DNA of 64,000 nucleotides from Thermoguttaceae bacterium (GCA_017407125.1 JAFQXE010000042.1:31567-95566), one strand, 5' to 3'; shown: positions 42,450-52,512, numbered from the stretch's first letter. Program-made: numbers and translations. Notes: generated by a model not told the origin, from the letters alone.

Positions 42450-42481
42450 CTCCTCACTCCTAATTCCTAACTCCTAACTAC
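42450..42481. repeat. heptamer array (CTCCTAA-like)
   Basis: Units CTCCTCA, CTCCTAA, TTCCTAA, CTCCTAA. It contains the stop codon and last serine codon of sbcC on the minus strand. Confidence 0.75.
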
Positions 42482-45400
42482 TTTTTGTAACTCCGGGACC
42501 AGAAATGGAACTCACGCCGGCGCTGGTTCTGGCAACTTCAATCTTGTTGTTGATGCGTTCTTTCAAGGCGTCAACGTGAGAAATAATTCCGACAAGTTTG
42601 TTTGTGTCGTCTGAATACTGGAATTTATTGATGGCGTCCAGCGCGGTTTGCAGGGTTTCGTCGTCAAGGGTTCCAAATCCTTCGTCCAGAAAGAGCGTGT
42701 TCATCGACTGGTTTTGACTTGACATCTTCGACAGCCCCAGCGCCAGGGCGAGACTGACCAAAAAGCTTTCGCCGCCGGACAGGTTGTCGGTAGGCCGAAT
42801 CGCGTCGCCTTGCCAGGCGTCAATGCAAAATATTTTCATATCCTCTTTCCCGTTGGCGGGCGTCGATTTGATTGTTTCCGAATTGTTTTCAGAATTGGCG
42901 TTGTTACTGACTTTTTGCGGAAGCGTGAGCTGATATCGAGGAGCCAAAATACTCATCTGTTCGTTGGCATAGTCAATAAGAATTTCCAATGACATCCGCT
43001 GAACCATTTTTCGGTACGTCTTACCGTCCGCGCTTCCAATGAGTTTATTAAGATATGACCAATTATCGGCAACCGTTTTCTGCTGAAGGAATTGCGCCTG
43101 AATCTCAGAATGCTGCTTTTTGCGCTGCGCGTTAGCGTCCAGCTTTTCTTTGTTGACGCCGAATTGACGATTGAGTTCGTCGTGAACGGCGTTTAACTGG
43201 TTGAATTGCCGGTTCAATTCTTCTTCCGATTTATCGGTAAGGTTTTGTTCTTCCAATTTGTTCAGGGCTTCGTTATTGGCGATTTGCCGTTCTTCCAGGC
43301 GCGTTTTTTGCTCGTCCAGTTCTTTTTGACGCTTTTGATAATTTTCGCGTTGGTCGTCTGTCAGGCGAGAATCAAGAAAATCTTTTTCAGACGTGAACTG
43401 TTGTTCTTCGAGTTTTTTATTAAACTTTTCAAGAGCCTCGTCGTATTGTTTGGAGGCGGTTTTTCTTTCTTCCTGAAGGGCGTCGAGGTTGTGTTTTGTT
43501 GACGTCAGTTCAGTATTTTTGGAAACAATCGTTTCTTTATATTGCTGGAGCTTTTTTCTGGCGTCGTTCAGAGCGGCAGACAGCTGCTGATATTTCATAT
43601 CCGGGTCGTCTGTTCCGAAAAGCTCCTGACGTTGATTGATTAATTCGTTCAGATCGTCTTCTTTTTTGTTTATGGCGAGCTTTTGTTTGTTGAACGCTTC
43701 TCGAAAATGCACCGGTTCTTTTTGAGCGTCCAGAGCTTCCGCTTTTTTGAGCTTGTTTTGCGTTTCAGCCGTCTTGTTGGAGATAAGCTGAATTCGCGAT
43801 TCTGCTTCTTTGACGGAAACGTCTTTGTCACATCCGATTTTGTTTTCGCAAATGTCGTCAGATTGTTTTTGCAGCGATTCGTTTCTCTGATTCAGTTCTT
43901 CGATTAACGCGTTTGCTTGAACGCTTTGCGTATCGGCTTTTGTAATCTCATTTCCCACGTCGCTCAGCTTTCCCTGGAGATCGCGAATCTGAGCGCTCGT
44001 ATCTTTCTGCTTTTTCTCGTCTTCGGTTAACGTTATGGGAGGCAGGTCTTTACAGAAAGGATGCGACGTCGCTCCGCAAAGGGGGCATGGCTCGTTGTCG
44101 ACAAGTCTGCTGCGCATCTTTTCTAAAGACATACACAGATTTGAAAAGGCAATATTCTTTTCAAGAGATTTATAAAGATCTTCTGCAATATTTAGCTCGG
44201 ATTCCAGACGCTGCTTCTCTTTATTTTGCTTTTCAATTGTTTGACTGTACTGCTGAAGATCGTTTTGAAACTTTTTAATCGAAGCGTTGTTATTGTCGAT
44301 TTCTTTTTTGACTGCAAGCGCTTCTTTCCACAAGATTTTTAATTCATTGAAGTCGTTGAGAATCTGGCGAATGTCGGAAATGGATTTTCCGTAAAGAACC
44401 TCTTTGATTTGCAGCTCAATAATTTCTGAAGTCAGATCGTCTGCCAAATCGTCCGGGGAAATCTTGGCTTTACGACACGCTTGCGAGAATTGGCTTTGAA
44501 GCTGTTTTAAATTGTTCTGCTCAGGTTCAATATCCTTTTTCTTTTCTGCAATGATTGTATCGAGCCGCTTGACGTTATCAATAGTCGGCTTTTGATCGTC
44601 AAGCTCCTTTTGAGCGGCGTTTGCCAAAGTCTCTGCTTGTGTAACATCCTTGTCGAGCTTCGCAATTTCTTTTTTCAAATTGTCAATTTTACGTTCGTCG
44701 CTGACGATTTTGGAATCGAGATTATCGAGCGATTCTTTATTATGTTTTTTAATCCGATAGTCTTCAACGATTATTTGCGCTCTTTTGTCTCGAAGAAGCT
44801 GATTGGACTGGGATTCGAACTGCGATATTTCCTCCCTGTTTTTAGCCAGTTTCTGTTCGATGAGTTTAGAATCGTCTTTCAGCTTTTTAAGTTCATTTAT
44901 CCATTTAATCTGCTTGCCAAGCTCTTGAATTTCATTTTTGAGCTTTTTGGTTTGCGCGTCGATTTCATTGGACTGGTTTTCAAGCTCCTTCTGCTGTTCC
45001 TCTGTAAGCAGTTTAATATCGGACAGGGTTTGGTTGAGAGCGGTCAGCTTGAGGTTTTCCTCCTTTGCGCGTTCAAAAACTTTAATGGAAATATCCGAAT
45101 ATATTTGGGTTCCAGTAATCGTTTCGAGCAGAGCAGAACGATCGTTAGCGTCGGCTTCCAGGAACTTTTTGAACTGTCCCTGAGCTAAAAGGACGGCGCG
45201 GGTAAACTGCTCATAGTTGAGCCCGATAAGCTTGCCAACTTTTAGAGGAACCTGCGATTTTGAATTTGCCAGAATTTCGTTTGTGACGTCGTTTGCCAAT
45301 TCCATTTTGGGCGGCTGAAGATTGGATCCGCGTTTGCTGGAAGAATAATGCTGTTCAAATGAGGAACGGAAAACGCCTTCGTCGCAGGAAAAAGTCGTTT

Positions 45401-45644
45401 GAGCAAAACATTCCGTCGAAACGCGATTCATAATCTCGTTGGAGGAATTGGAAATCGAATCAAGCCGAGGAGTTCTGCCGTACAAAGACAGACAGATTGC
45501 GTCCAGAATTGTTGTTTTCCCAGCTCCGGTTTGTCCGACAATAGCGAACAGACCGTCGTCTTTATATGAGGGGTCGGTAAAGTCAATGCGCCATTCCCCT
45601 TTAAGCGAGTTCAGATTTTTAATAATCAGTTTGTGTATTTTCAT
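42474..45644 (-). CDS. sbcC: exonuclease subunit SbcC (Rad50-like ATPase)
   Basis: 1056 residues. Walker A GQTGAGKTTILDAI near 36, two long coiled-coil arms rich in K/E/Q (about 180-500 and 550-900) meeting at the zinc hook CPLC near 518 (NEPCPLCGATSHPFC), then LSGGESFLVSLALALG near 955 and Walker B TLFLDEGFGTLD. With SbcD it forms the nuclease that cleaves hairpins and cruciforms and processes broken ends. It overlaps sbcD by ATGA. In a genome with so many palindromes this complex is of special interest. Confidence 0.97.
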   Translation of the reverse strand: MKIHKLIIKNLNSLKGEWRIDFTDPSYKDDGLFAIVGQTGAGKTTILDAICLSLYGRTPRLDSISNSSNEIMNRVSTECFAQTTFSCDEGVFRSSFEQHYSSSKRGSNLQPPKMELANDVTNEILANSKSQVPLKVGKLIGLNYEQFTRAVLLAQGQFKKFLEADANDRSALLETITGTQIYSDISIKVFERAKEENLKLTALNQTLSDIKLLTEEQQKELENQSNEIDAQTKKLKNEIQELGKQIKWINELKKLKDDSKLIEQKLAKNREEISQFESQSNQLLRDKRAQIIVEDYRIKKHNKESLDNLDSKIVSDERKIDNLKKEIAKLDKDVTQAETLANAAQKELDDQKPTIDNVKRLDTIIAEKKKDIEPEQNNLKQLQSQFSQACRKAKISPDDLADDLTSEIIELQIKEVLYGKSISDIRQILNDFNELKILWKEALAVKKEIDNNNASIKKFQNDLQQYSQTIEKQNKEKQRLESELNIAEDLYKSLEKNIAFSNLCMSLEKMRSRLVDNEPCPLCGATSHPFCKDLPPITLTEDEKKQKDTSAQIRDLQGKLSDVGNEITKADTQSVQANALIEELNQRNESLQKQSDDICENKIGCDKDVSVKEAESRIQLISNKTAETQNKLKKAEALDAQKEPVHFREAFNKQKLAINKKEDDLNELINQRQELFGTDDPDMKYQQLSAALNDARKKLQQYKETIVSKNTELTSTKHNLDALQEERKTASKQYDEALEKFNKKLEEQQFTSEKDFLDSRLTDDQRENYQKRQKELDEQKTRLEERQIANNEALNKLEEQNLTDKSEEELNRQFNQLNAVHDELNRQFGVNKEKLDANAQRKKQHSEIQAQFLQQKTVADNWSYLNKLIGSADGKTYRKMVQRMSLEILIDYANEQMSILAPRYQLTLPQKVSNNANSENNSETIKSTPANGKEDMKIFCIDAWQGDAIRPTDNLSGGESFLVSLALALGLSKMSSQNQSMNTLFLDEGFGTLDDETLQTALDAINKFQYSDDTNKLVGIISHVDALKERINNKIEVARTSAGVSSISGPGVTKSS

Positions 45645-46894
45645 TGAATCCGCCCCATAATTTCTTTGTACATGTTAAGCAAATCGTCTCGCATTTCTTC
45701 AGGGACATTTTGTGAAATCATCGTTCGCTTGAAGACGTCAACTGGGTCAAGAGATCGGAGCGTTTCGCCCTTAAATTGCCGTGAAATCCCGGCGTTTGGA
45801 GTTCCCAGCCATTTAAACGCCAGAAGAGAAACCGGCGTATTGGCAACGACGCTGTCCAACGTTTGAGTAAACAGTCCCGGATTTTCTGAACCCCGGTAGA
45901 GAATTTCCAGCCAGACGTTTTGAGCGTTCTGCTGACAGTCGGTTGCTAATTGAGCAACTTTCTGTTCAATAACAGATTTATCATTCTCTGAAATTTGAAC
46001 CAGCTTCTGAAAACAGGGAATTTCAATTGATGTAACAGTCTGGCGGCCGTCGGAAGCCCATTGAACTTCGACAACGCGCTTGGTCTGTTTGGCTTCGCTA
46101 AAGCCAATTGGAATCGGCGAACCGGAATACTGAATTCGCTCTTGTTTGCCTACGGCCTGCGGAACGTGAAGATGTCCAAGGGCGATATAATCGAATGTTT
46201 CCGGGAAATCGCCGGCGGGGAACTTTTCCAGCGTTCCGACGTAGATGTCGCGTTCGCCGCCGTCTGCGCCCAGACTGGACGCCCCTTGAGCAAACAGGTG
46301 CCCGGTGGCGATAATCGGAACAAAAGGCGAGTTTTGTAACAGATACTGTTTTTTCTCTTCCGCCTGTTGGGCGAAATTTTGATAGACGTCCCGGATTCCT
46401 TCCATCAAACGCCGCGATCGTTCGGCAGCGTTTTCTCCTTCGACGGACTTTCTTAATTCAACGTCTGACAGAAAAGGAACCGCGGCGATTATTGCCGGCA
46501 AATCGTCAGATTCTCCATTTTCTGCTGGCGGAACGACGACCAGTTCCGGTTCTTTGGCGGCAACGGTTATGTTAAAATACTGCAGAATCTGTTTGGAAGT
46601 TTCCAGAAATGCCGCCGAGTCGTGGTTCCCAGCAGTAATAATAACGTGTCGACAACGGCTTTTCCCGCTCAATCTGTCTTTATACAGTTGAACGAGAAAT
46701 TGATTATACATCTGCTGGGATTCCAGCGTTGGCGTTCTGTTATCGTAGACGTCTCCGGAAACGATGAGAACGTCTATTTTCCTGTCAATAACAGTTTGAC
46801 AAAGCCAGTTCAAAAACGACTGATGTTCTTCTGCGCGCCGGCGGTCGTAAAGTCGACAGTCCAGGTGCCAGTCTGAGGTGTGAAGAATTTTCAT
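45641..46894 (-). CDS. sbcD: exonuclease subunit SbcD (Mre11-like nuclease)
   Basis: 417 residues. Metallophosphoesterase signature: LHTSDWHLD, VSGDVYDN, TAGNHDS, ATGHLFAQG and ALGHLHVPQ, giving the two-metal nuclease site. A C-terminal capping domain follows from about 290. It forms the nuclease half of SbcCD and its last four bases are the sbcC start, so the two are translationally coupled. Confidence 0.97.
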   Translation of the reverse strand: MKILHTSDWHLDCRLYDRRRAEEHQSFLNWLCQTVIDRKIDVLIVSGDVYDNRTPTLESQQMYNQFLVQLYKDRLSGKSRCRHVIITAGNHDSAAFLETSKQILQYFNITVAAKEPELVVVPPAENGESDDLPAIIAAVPFLSDVELRKSVEGENAAERSRRLMEGIRDVYQNFAQQAEEKKQYLLQNSPFVPIIATGHLFAQGASSLGADGGERDIYVGTLEKFPAGDFPETFDYIALGHLHVPQAVGKQERIQYSGSPIPIGFSEAKQTKRVVEVQWASDGRQTVTSIEIPCFQKLVQISENDKSVIEQKVAQLATDCQQNAQNVWLEILYRGSENPGLFTQTLDSVVANTPVSLLAFKWLGTPNAGISRQFKGETLRSLDPVDVFKRTMISQNVPEEMRDDLLNMYKEIMGRIQ

Positions 46895-46950
46895 GACTAT
46901 TAAACAGACTTTTTAACAGTTTTTGACGAATCGTCAGCTATGAAAAAACG

Positions 46951-47790
46951 CTATTTGTTTTTGTTGTATTTCTCCTCGGATTTTTTCTGAAGCTGGTCGA
47001 GGCTCCCTTTAGCGATATCGTTATTGACCTGTTCCCATTTCTCGACCTGGGCGCGGTCGTGAAGCTTGTTCCGATAGATGTTTATCAGTTGTGTGACAGG
47101 ATAGCCGTCTGTTGGATCCAGTTGATGAACCTTGACATAGATGTCAGCGGCTCCGCGATAATCGCCTTGACGGAGTTTTGATTCGGCCTCTGCCATGAGC
47201 TTTTGTTTTTCTGTTTTAGGTCCGCTTTGCTGGGCAGCGTATTGAGCGTCGTATTTGGCTTCGAGTTTACGAAGCCGCTCTCGTCTTGCTTCCTCAGGAG
47301 TAAGTTTTTTTCGGACGGTTTGTTGAGGAGCAGAGTCGCCTTTGCCGCTATTGGATGCGATTGCGACAATAATCAATAATAAAACCGCAATTCCGACGCC
47401 CGCAAAAATCATGACTTTTTTGTCCTGAAAAGGATTCTTTTTAGCGGACGTTCGTTTGCCTCGTCCGGAAGAATCGACAGGTTTTGAACCGTCTTTGTTC
47501 TGTTTTGTTTTAACAGACTCTGATCTCGGCGCGCTGCCTGTTTTTTTAGTTCCAGCATTTTTTTTGTCAGACGGTTTGGAAGCAGACGCGCCAATTCCGA
47601 AATCCACCGACGGCTTTCCCGATTTATCTGCGGTTTTGGGCGTTGAAGTTTCCGTTCCAAAATCAAACGACGGCTTATCCGGTTTATCCGCGGGTTTAGA
47701 CTTTGAAGTATCAATTCCAAAATCAAACGATGGCTTGTCCGTTTTGTCTGTTGGTTTTGACGGCTGTTGAGGATTAAATACAAAAGGCAT
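46951..47790 (-). CDS. membrane-anchored TPR-like protein with disordered repeat N-terminus
   Basis: 279 residues from the ATG at 47790; the open frame runs 33 codons further but those codons look non-coding. The first 110 residues are a low-complexity Lys/Pro/Asp region with three units of the type DKPSFDFGxxTS. One membrane helix (VMIFAGVGIAVLLLIIVAI, about 132-150) follows a basic stretch, then a charged coiled coil and about two TPR-like helices pairs (MAEAESKLRQGDYRGAADIY). Likely inner membrane, C-terminus outside or inside not decided. Function unknown. Its start has no Shine-Dalgarno. Confidence 0.75.
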   Translation of the reverse strand: MPFVFNPQQPSKPTDKTDKPSFDFGIDTSKSKPADKPDKPSFDFGTETSTPKTADKSGKPSVDFGIGASASKPSDKKNAGTKKTGSAPRSESVKTKQNKDGSKPVDSSGRGKRTSAKKNPFQDKKVMIFAGVGIAVLLLIIVAIASNSGKGDSAPQQTVRKKLTPEEARRERLRKLEAKYDAQYAAQQSGPKTEKQKLMAEAESKLRQGDYRGAADIYVKVHQLDPTDGYPVTQLINIYRNKLHDRAQVEKWEQVNNDIAKGSLDQLQKKSEEKYNKNK

Positions 47791-47920
47791 ATTGACGTTT
47801 TCGATTATGTAAATTCCAGAAAAATAAGGCGTGAACAGAACAGTCCAATCGCCATTTATATATTTTGTCAGATTTATCAAATTTTGCAATAGCCCCTAAG
47901 AGAATAATTGGGATAAGTCG

Positions 47921-48988
47921 TCAAATATTTTTCGAGACCGATTTCCGCCTCAGCTGACCGCAGGCTGCGTCTATGCGCCCGCCTTTTTCTTTGCGAACTT
48001 GAACCTGAACGCCGCCGGATTCCAAAATGCGAACGAAGGCGTCGATTTTATCTGGATACGGGCGCTTAAACGGCAATCCTTCTACCTCGTTATAGGGAAT
48101 AAGATTGACCAGCGCATTGCGCCCGTGCAGAATTTGCGCCAGTTCCTGAGCGCATTGCGGCGAGTCGTTGACCCCGCCCAGGAGAACGTATTCGTAGGTA
48201 ATTCGTCGTCCTGTAACGTCAAAAAAGTCGTCGGCGGCGCGCAGAATGTTTTGAATTCCAATGCCCTCGTTGGTTGGAACGATGCGATTTCTCAATTCGT
48301 CGTTGGGCGCGTGGAGCGAAACCGCCAGATGGTACTGCTTTCCGCTGTGGGCGAGACGTTCGATTCCGGAAATAATCCCGACGGTTGAAATCGTAATCTT
48401 TCTGGCGCCGATTTCCAGATAATTCGACAGCCATTCCAGAGCCGCAAGCAGATTGTCCAGATTCAGCCCCGGCTCTCCCATGCCCATGACGACGATGTTG
48501 CTGATCCTGTCTGCGTCCGAGGTTGCTCCCTGGGAATGGAGCATATCCTGAAAAATCAGAACCTGTTCGACGATTTCTTCCGCTTCCAGATTGCGAATAA
48601 AGCATTTTCCAGACTCGGTTTTTGTTTGACCGGTAGCGCAAAACATACAGCCCATAGCGCAGCCAACCTGCGTTGACAGACAAACGGTGTGCCGTCCTTT
48701 ATCGTCTGTCAGCATGACGCATTCGACCGTTTCGCCGTCGTGCAGTTTGAGCAGCGCTTTTGTCGCCCAGGGAGACTGATTCGTTTGAACGACCTGCACT
48801 GTTCGGAGCGTAAAGGCGCAGGTCAGCTTTTGCTTTAACCCTGCAGGCAGATTTTTCATGTCGTCAAACGATGTAACGCCCGGCTTGCTCAGCCAGGACA
48901 AAATCTGACTGGCACGAAACGGCTTTTCCCCGTTTTCCGTCAGCCAGGTTTTCAGAGCGTCTTCAGATTGAAAAAATATTGAACGCAT
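47921..48988 (-). CDS. rlmN: dual-specificity rRNA/tRNA adenine-C2 methyltransferase
   Basis: 355 residues, usual length. Radical-SAM enzyme that methylates C2 of A2503 in 23S rRNA and A37 in some tRNAs. CAMGCMFCATG (near 112) is the CxxxCxxC iron-sulfur site, MGMGEPGLNLDNL and STVGI follow, and the C-terminal RIDAACGQL has the methyl-carrying Cys. The ATG is preceded by a heptamer-type repeat rather than a Shine-Dalgarno. Confidence 0.96.
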   Translation of the reverse strand: MRSIFFQSEDALKTWLTENGEKPFRASQILSWLSKPGVTSFDDMKNLPAGLKQKLTCAFTLRTVQVVQTNQSPWATKALLKLHDGETVECVMLTDDKGRHTVCLSTQVGCAMGCMFCATGQTKTESGKCFIRNLEAEEIVEQVLIFQDMLHSQGATSDADRISNIVVMGMGEPGLNLDNLLAALEWLSNYLEIGARKITISTVGIISGIERLAHSGKQYHLAVSLHAPNDELRNRIVPTNEGIGIQNILRAADDFFDVTGRRITYEYVLLGGVNDSPQCAQELAQILHGRNALVNLIPYNEVEGLPFKRPYPDKIDAFVRILESGGVQVQVRKEKGGRIDAACGQLRRKSVSKNI

Positions 48989-49004
48989 TGCGAGTTGCTT
49001 TGTA

Positions 49005-49122
49005 AGCTGCTAGCCTCTAGCTACTAGCTTCTAGCTTTGTGATTTTAGCTTCCAGCTTTATATGTTAACGCTAAGAGCTACGAAAATCCAAGCTAATGGC
49101 TAGGAGCTAACAGCTAGCAGCT
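49005..49122. repeat. heptamer-rich hairpin (CTAGCTT type)
   Basis: Perfect 10-base end arms AGCTGCTAGC (49005-49014) and GCTAGCAGCT (49113-49122) with TAGCTTC/TAGCTAC-like units between. It fills the gap between the CHAT gene stop and the rlmN start. Confidence 0.8.
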
Positions 49123-49129
49123 CGTCTCC

Positions 49130-52100
49130 CTAATTCTTCTTATTAAACTGAATTCCTCCTCCGTTGGCGGGCTGTTCGGATTCAATCGGCAGGACGCCGG
49201 AATCGAAAAGCATATAACCGCCCCAAAAATACGGGTGACTCATGCGGAAGGCGTTGTCTGCTGGAGAGCCTGTTACTGAGGGCTCTTTGTCCAGTTGAGC
49301 GGACGCGCCAGCTGTTTTCAAAACGGCAACGCGCCATGCGGACGCCGGGTCGAATTTCGGGATGCTCTTACAGTAATTTTGTAACAGGTTTTGAGCGCTG
49401 AAACCGCCGGTTCGCCATCGGCTTAGCAGAATCGTCTGACTTCCTTCGGACATCAACGAGCAGGACGTAAAGAACAGGTCAAAGCCCGGATTGCGGCAGC
49501 CGGTTTTGAACGAACATTCTTCCGGCGTGTGGAAGCCCGGCAGGAGAATCGTCTGCGGCGCGCCGTACGGCAAAAGCAGACAGTCTGAAAGTTTGCCGTC
49601 GACTTTGGCGCCGTCAATTCCCAGCGGATGAAGATCGAAAGAACGGTTATAGTCCAGGTTGAGGTCTTCCCAGACAACCAGCCGCTGCAGTCGTGAAAAC
49701 AACATTTGTCCCGGACCGGGAATCTGGCTTTTGAGTATTGCCGACTTCATGGGCGCGGAACCGAGTATTTCCTGAAACGCGGACGCGGCGAAATCGGCGT
49801 TTTCCCGCGGATGAAGCCGTCCCTGAGCAAACGCCCATTCGACGGCGCCCAAAGTTGGAATCGGCTGCGGAACCGACAGGGAAGCCGTTGGCGCGTAGCG
49901 AATCTTGAACTGATAAATCAACGGACGGCGCCCGTTAGCGGTTTTAACTTGTAACAGGTCAAACGGGACGTACCATAAAAATCCGTCTGGAACAATCGCC
50001 AGACCGGGGAACGGCGTGGTGAAATCCGCCTTGGAGTCTTTGAGAAGTTCTGTTAGCAATTCCTCCGCCGTCGTTCGCCAGGCGTCATCCATGCGAGAGA
50101 CGTCGACAATCGTTGACGGACTGATAAGAGAAAGTTCTTTATGCAGCTTTCGGTTGAGCATATCGACTTTTTGAATCGTCTTGACTTCCCAGGTTGCGTA
50201 TTGGTTTGCGCCCAGCAAAAAGGCAAACATGCGTCCGCGGACGTTGTAAAACAGAAGCGTTGCCTCGCCTTCAGGAAGACGTTTTTGAATTTCGTCGCAC
50301 GTCATAATGGGCGGGAAAACCGGGTCTGCCGGCAGACGCCGCAGCAGCATGCTGTATAACAGAGCTTCCTGCTGACGCGCAACGTTACTCCATTCCTTGT
50401 ACATGTCCGTCTGCTTTTTCAGTTCAGTCGAGTCAGCCGAGGAAATTGGCAGTTTTTGGATCTCTGCCCGAATACGCTGCGACTGCGATTGAAGCTGACT
50501 GTACGCGGGATATTCAGCCAGAATGTTCTGACGCTGCGTTTTAGACAGAGCGGACATACCGTCAGTTGGCTGTTCCAAAAGAAGGCGCAAGGTGAACAGA
50601 CGCCCTCCGGCAAACATTGGAGAGCAGAATCGGGCGCGGCGGCCCATATCGGCAATCATCACCGCCTTTTGGTACTCTTCCCGTTCCAGAGCCAGCAAGA
50701 ACCAGTTGTCGTACGATTCCGAACGGGCGTTCGCAATAGAGGAAAACGCGTACATCGGGTTAAGCGACCATTCTTCCGCCGTCGGCGACTGTAACAGAGG
50801 TTCGTAAAACGCAACCGCTTTTCTCGGCGTGATAACGCTTCTAATCGACACCTTTCCGGTTTGGCACAGGTTATTGAGAATGTCAAGCTGATACAGCCGG
50901 GGCGTAGCGTGAGCCATGAATTCCATCGACTTCGCCAAAGCCGCGGTTCCCTCAGGAATTTTGCCGAGCTGGAAGTACATTTCCGCCATAGAGAAGTTGA
51001 CTTTCGCGCCGACTTCCGAAATCTCAAAGTCGCGACCGACAAACCGGGCTTGCGCTTCTTTGAGGTATTTTGCCGCGTCGTTGGGCTTTTGGAAATAAAG
51101 CAAATTTTCAGCCATGCAAACGTTGAGAATAACTTGCAGACGACGTCCCGCCTTGACTTTTGCCCATTGAATCGCGGGCTGTAACGCTGGACAGGGCGTT
51201 TTGGGGTTTCCTGCCAGATGAGCGGCGGACATTCCTTTGAACGCCTCTGCAAGAATCGTTCCGCTGGACGTAATTCGAGAATAGCAAACAGCGGCAACTG
51301 ACGCTTCATGATAGTACTGAACGGCAGCGGCGTTGTTTCCGGAGTGCATCGCCTGACGCGCCAGCGCCAAAAATGCGATTGCGGTCAACGGATGGTCAAA
51401 CTGCCCGGCGCAGACTGTTCCGCGGCTGAGAAGCGGGATTGCCAAATCGTATTTTTCCGCTCCCAGATACGCCATGCCCAACGCAACGTCAATCCACGTC
51501 TGCGACCAATGGTTGGGCGGAGCAGGGCGCGTTGACAGCTTGCTGATGCACTGATCGGTAAGCGGGTCTTCTTTACAAAGCGGTCCCAGCAGTTCGTATC
51601 GACGGTAAAGAGCCAGCGCAGTGCATTGCCAGATTTCCGAAATGTCAACCTGAATCAGGTGCGCCATGACGACTGTTCCGCCGTGCTTGACCGTGTCGTA
51701 CTGGTTGACCTGGCCTCGCTGGATGCTGAATGTATCGGGAAACGCCCCGAGCGTTTTCTTTCTGGCGCCTAATCCCCAGGGAATGTTAAGCTGTCGATTG
51801 GTTTGCGGATTTATCGTCGCTGAAAGGAACTTGACGTCTGACATCCAGTTAAAATACTGAACGTAAATATTCAGAGCCGCGTTGTAGTTTTCAATCGCGT
51901 TTTCAAAATCGCCGATGGCGTAGTACGCCTCGCCCAGCATCGTATAGGCGCAGATAGAGTCAATCCATCGCGAACTGACGGACTTCATGGCGCCGCGAAC
52001 TTCGGACTGATATCCCTTCACAGCGTCTTTGAAATCTCCTTCATTTAACGCCGCCTGCTGCGGATAATAACTAAGATGGGGAAGCTGATTGATTTGCGCC

Positions 52101-52162
52101 TGAGCGGAAACGGAAGCAATCATAACCAGCGCGACAAACAATATCGTCCTCGTTATTTTCAT
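49130..52162 (-). CDS. secreted TPR-CHAT protein
   Basis: 1010 residues from the ATG at 52162; AAAGGAG lies 13 bases upstream. Signal peptide at 1-21 (ends SAQAQ). Residues about 30-450 are TPR-like helical repeats (GEAYYAIGDFENAIENYNAALNIY). The C-terminal 400 residues resemble a CHAT (caspase HetF-associated) domain: LAIVPDGFLWYVPFDLLQ, then LFFTSCSLMSEGSQTILLSRWRTGG, where the Cys is the probable nucleophile. The partner His is not certain. CHAT domains are proteases or decayed relatives; an exported one is less usual than the cytosolic kind. Single gene, transcribed away from the haem-fusion gene. Confidence 0.85.
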   Translation of the reverse strand: MKITRTILFVALVMIASVSAQAQINQLPHLSYYPQQAALNEGDFKDAVKGYQSEVRGAMKSVSSRWIDSICAYTMLGEAYYAIGDFENAIENYNAALNIYVQYFNWMSDVKFLSATINPQTNRQLNIPWGLGARKKTLGAFPDTFSIQRGQVNQYDTVKHGGTVVMAHLIQVDISEIWQCTALALYRRYELLGPLCKEDPLTDQCISKLSTRPAPPNHWSQTWIDVALGMAYLGAEKYDLAIPLLSRGTVCAGQFDHPLTAIAFLALARQAMHSGNNAAAVQYYHEASVAAVCYSRITSSGTILAEAFKGMSAAHLAGNPKTPCPALQPAIQWAKVKAGRRLQVILNVCMAENLLYFQKPNDAAKYLKEAQARFVGRDFEISEVGAKVNFSMAEMYFQLGKIPEGTAALAKSMEFMAHATPRLYQLDILNNLCQTGKVSIRSVITPRKAVAFYEPLLQSPTAEEWSLNPMYAFSSIANARSESYDNWFLLALEREEYQKAVMIADMGRRARFCSPMFAGGRLFTLRLLLEQPTDGMSALSKTQRQNILAEYPAYSQLQSQSQRIRAEIQKLPISSADSTELKKQTDMYKEWSNVARQQEALLYSMLLRRLPADPVFPPIMTCDEIQKRLPEGEATLLFYNVRGRMFAFLLGANQYATWEVKTIQKVDMLNRKLHKELSLISPSTIVDVSRMDDAWRTTAEELLTELLKDSKADFTTPFPGLAIVPDGFLWYVPFDLLQVKTANGRRPLIYQFKIRYAPTASLSVPQPIPTLGAVEWAFAQGRLHPRENADFAASAFQEILGSAPMKSAILKSQIPGPGQMLFSRLQRLVVWEDLNLDYNRSFDLHPLGIDGAKVDGKLSDCLLLPYGAPQTILLPGFHTPEECSFKTGCRNPGFDLFFTSCSLMSEGSQTILLSRWRTGGFSAQNLLQNYCKSIPKFDPASAWRVAVLKTAGASAQLDKEPSVTGSPADNAFRMSHPYFWGGYMLFDSGVLPIESEQPANGGGIQFNKKN

Positions 52163-52403
52163 GGCATAGGTACTCCTTTGTAAATAATATAGAGTAATTC
52201 TTATTCGCATTATACCCGAAATTTATGCAAATTACCAGCCGGAGAGCAGAAAATTTTAAATTATGAAGCATTATTTGCTTTCAGGTTCTTCCGATAATGG
52301 CGATTGGGCAAAAAGAAAGGATAAAGCAACTATAATTGAGCGATATTACCTTCAACTTCAAAGTATCCTTTAATACTGTCGCAAAATGATATTTGAACGA
52401 TGG

Positions 52404-52432
52404 TTGACATTGTTCAGAATTTGAACTAAAAT
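52404..52432 (+). promoter_or_regulatory. promoter of the HzsA-like fusion gene
   Basis: TTGACA at 52404-52409, 17-base spacer, TAAAAT at 52427-52432. Confidence 0.65.
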
Positions 52433-52468
52433 AGACGTAGGAATTTAGGAAACCCAAAACTACTTCCC

Positions 52469-52505
52469 ATCCCCTATTCCCTACTCCCCATTCCCTATTC
52501 CCCAA
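52469..52505. repeat. heptamer array (CTATTCC-like)
   Basis: Units CTATTCC, CTACTCC, CCATTCC, CTATTCC, ending eight bases before the ATG; it forms most of the leader of the next gene, which lacks a Shine-Dalgarno. Confidence 0.8.
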
Positions 52506-52512
52506 ACATACC

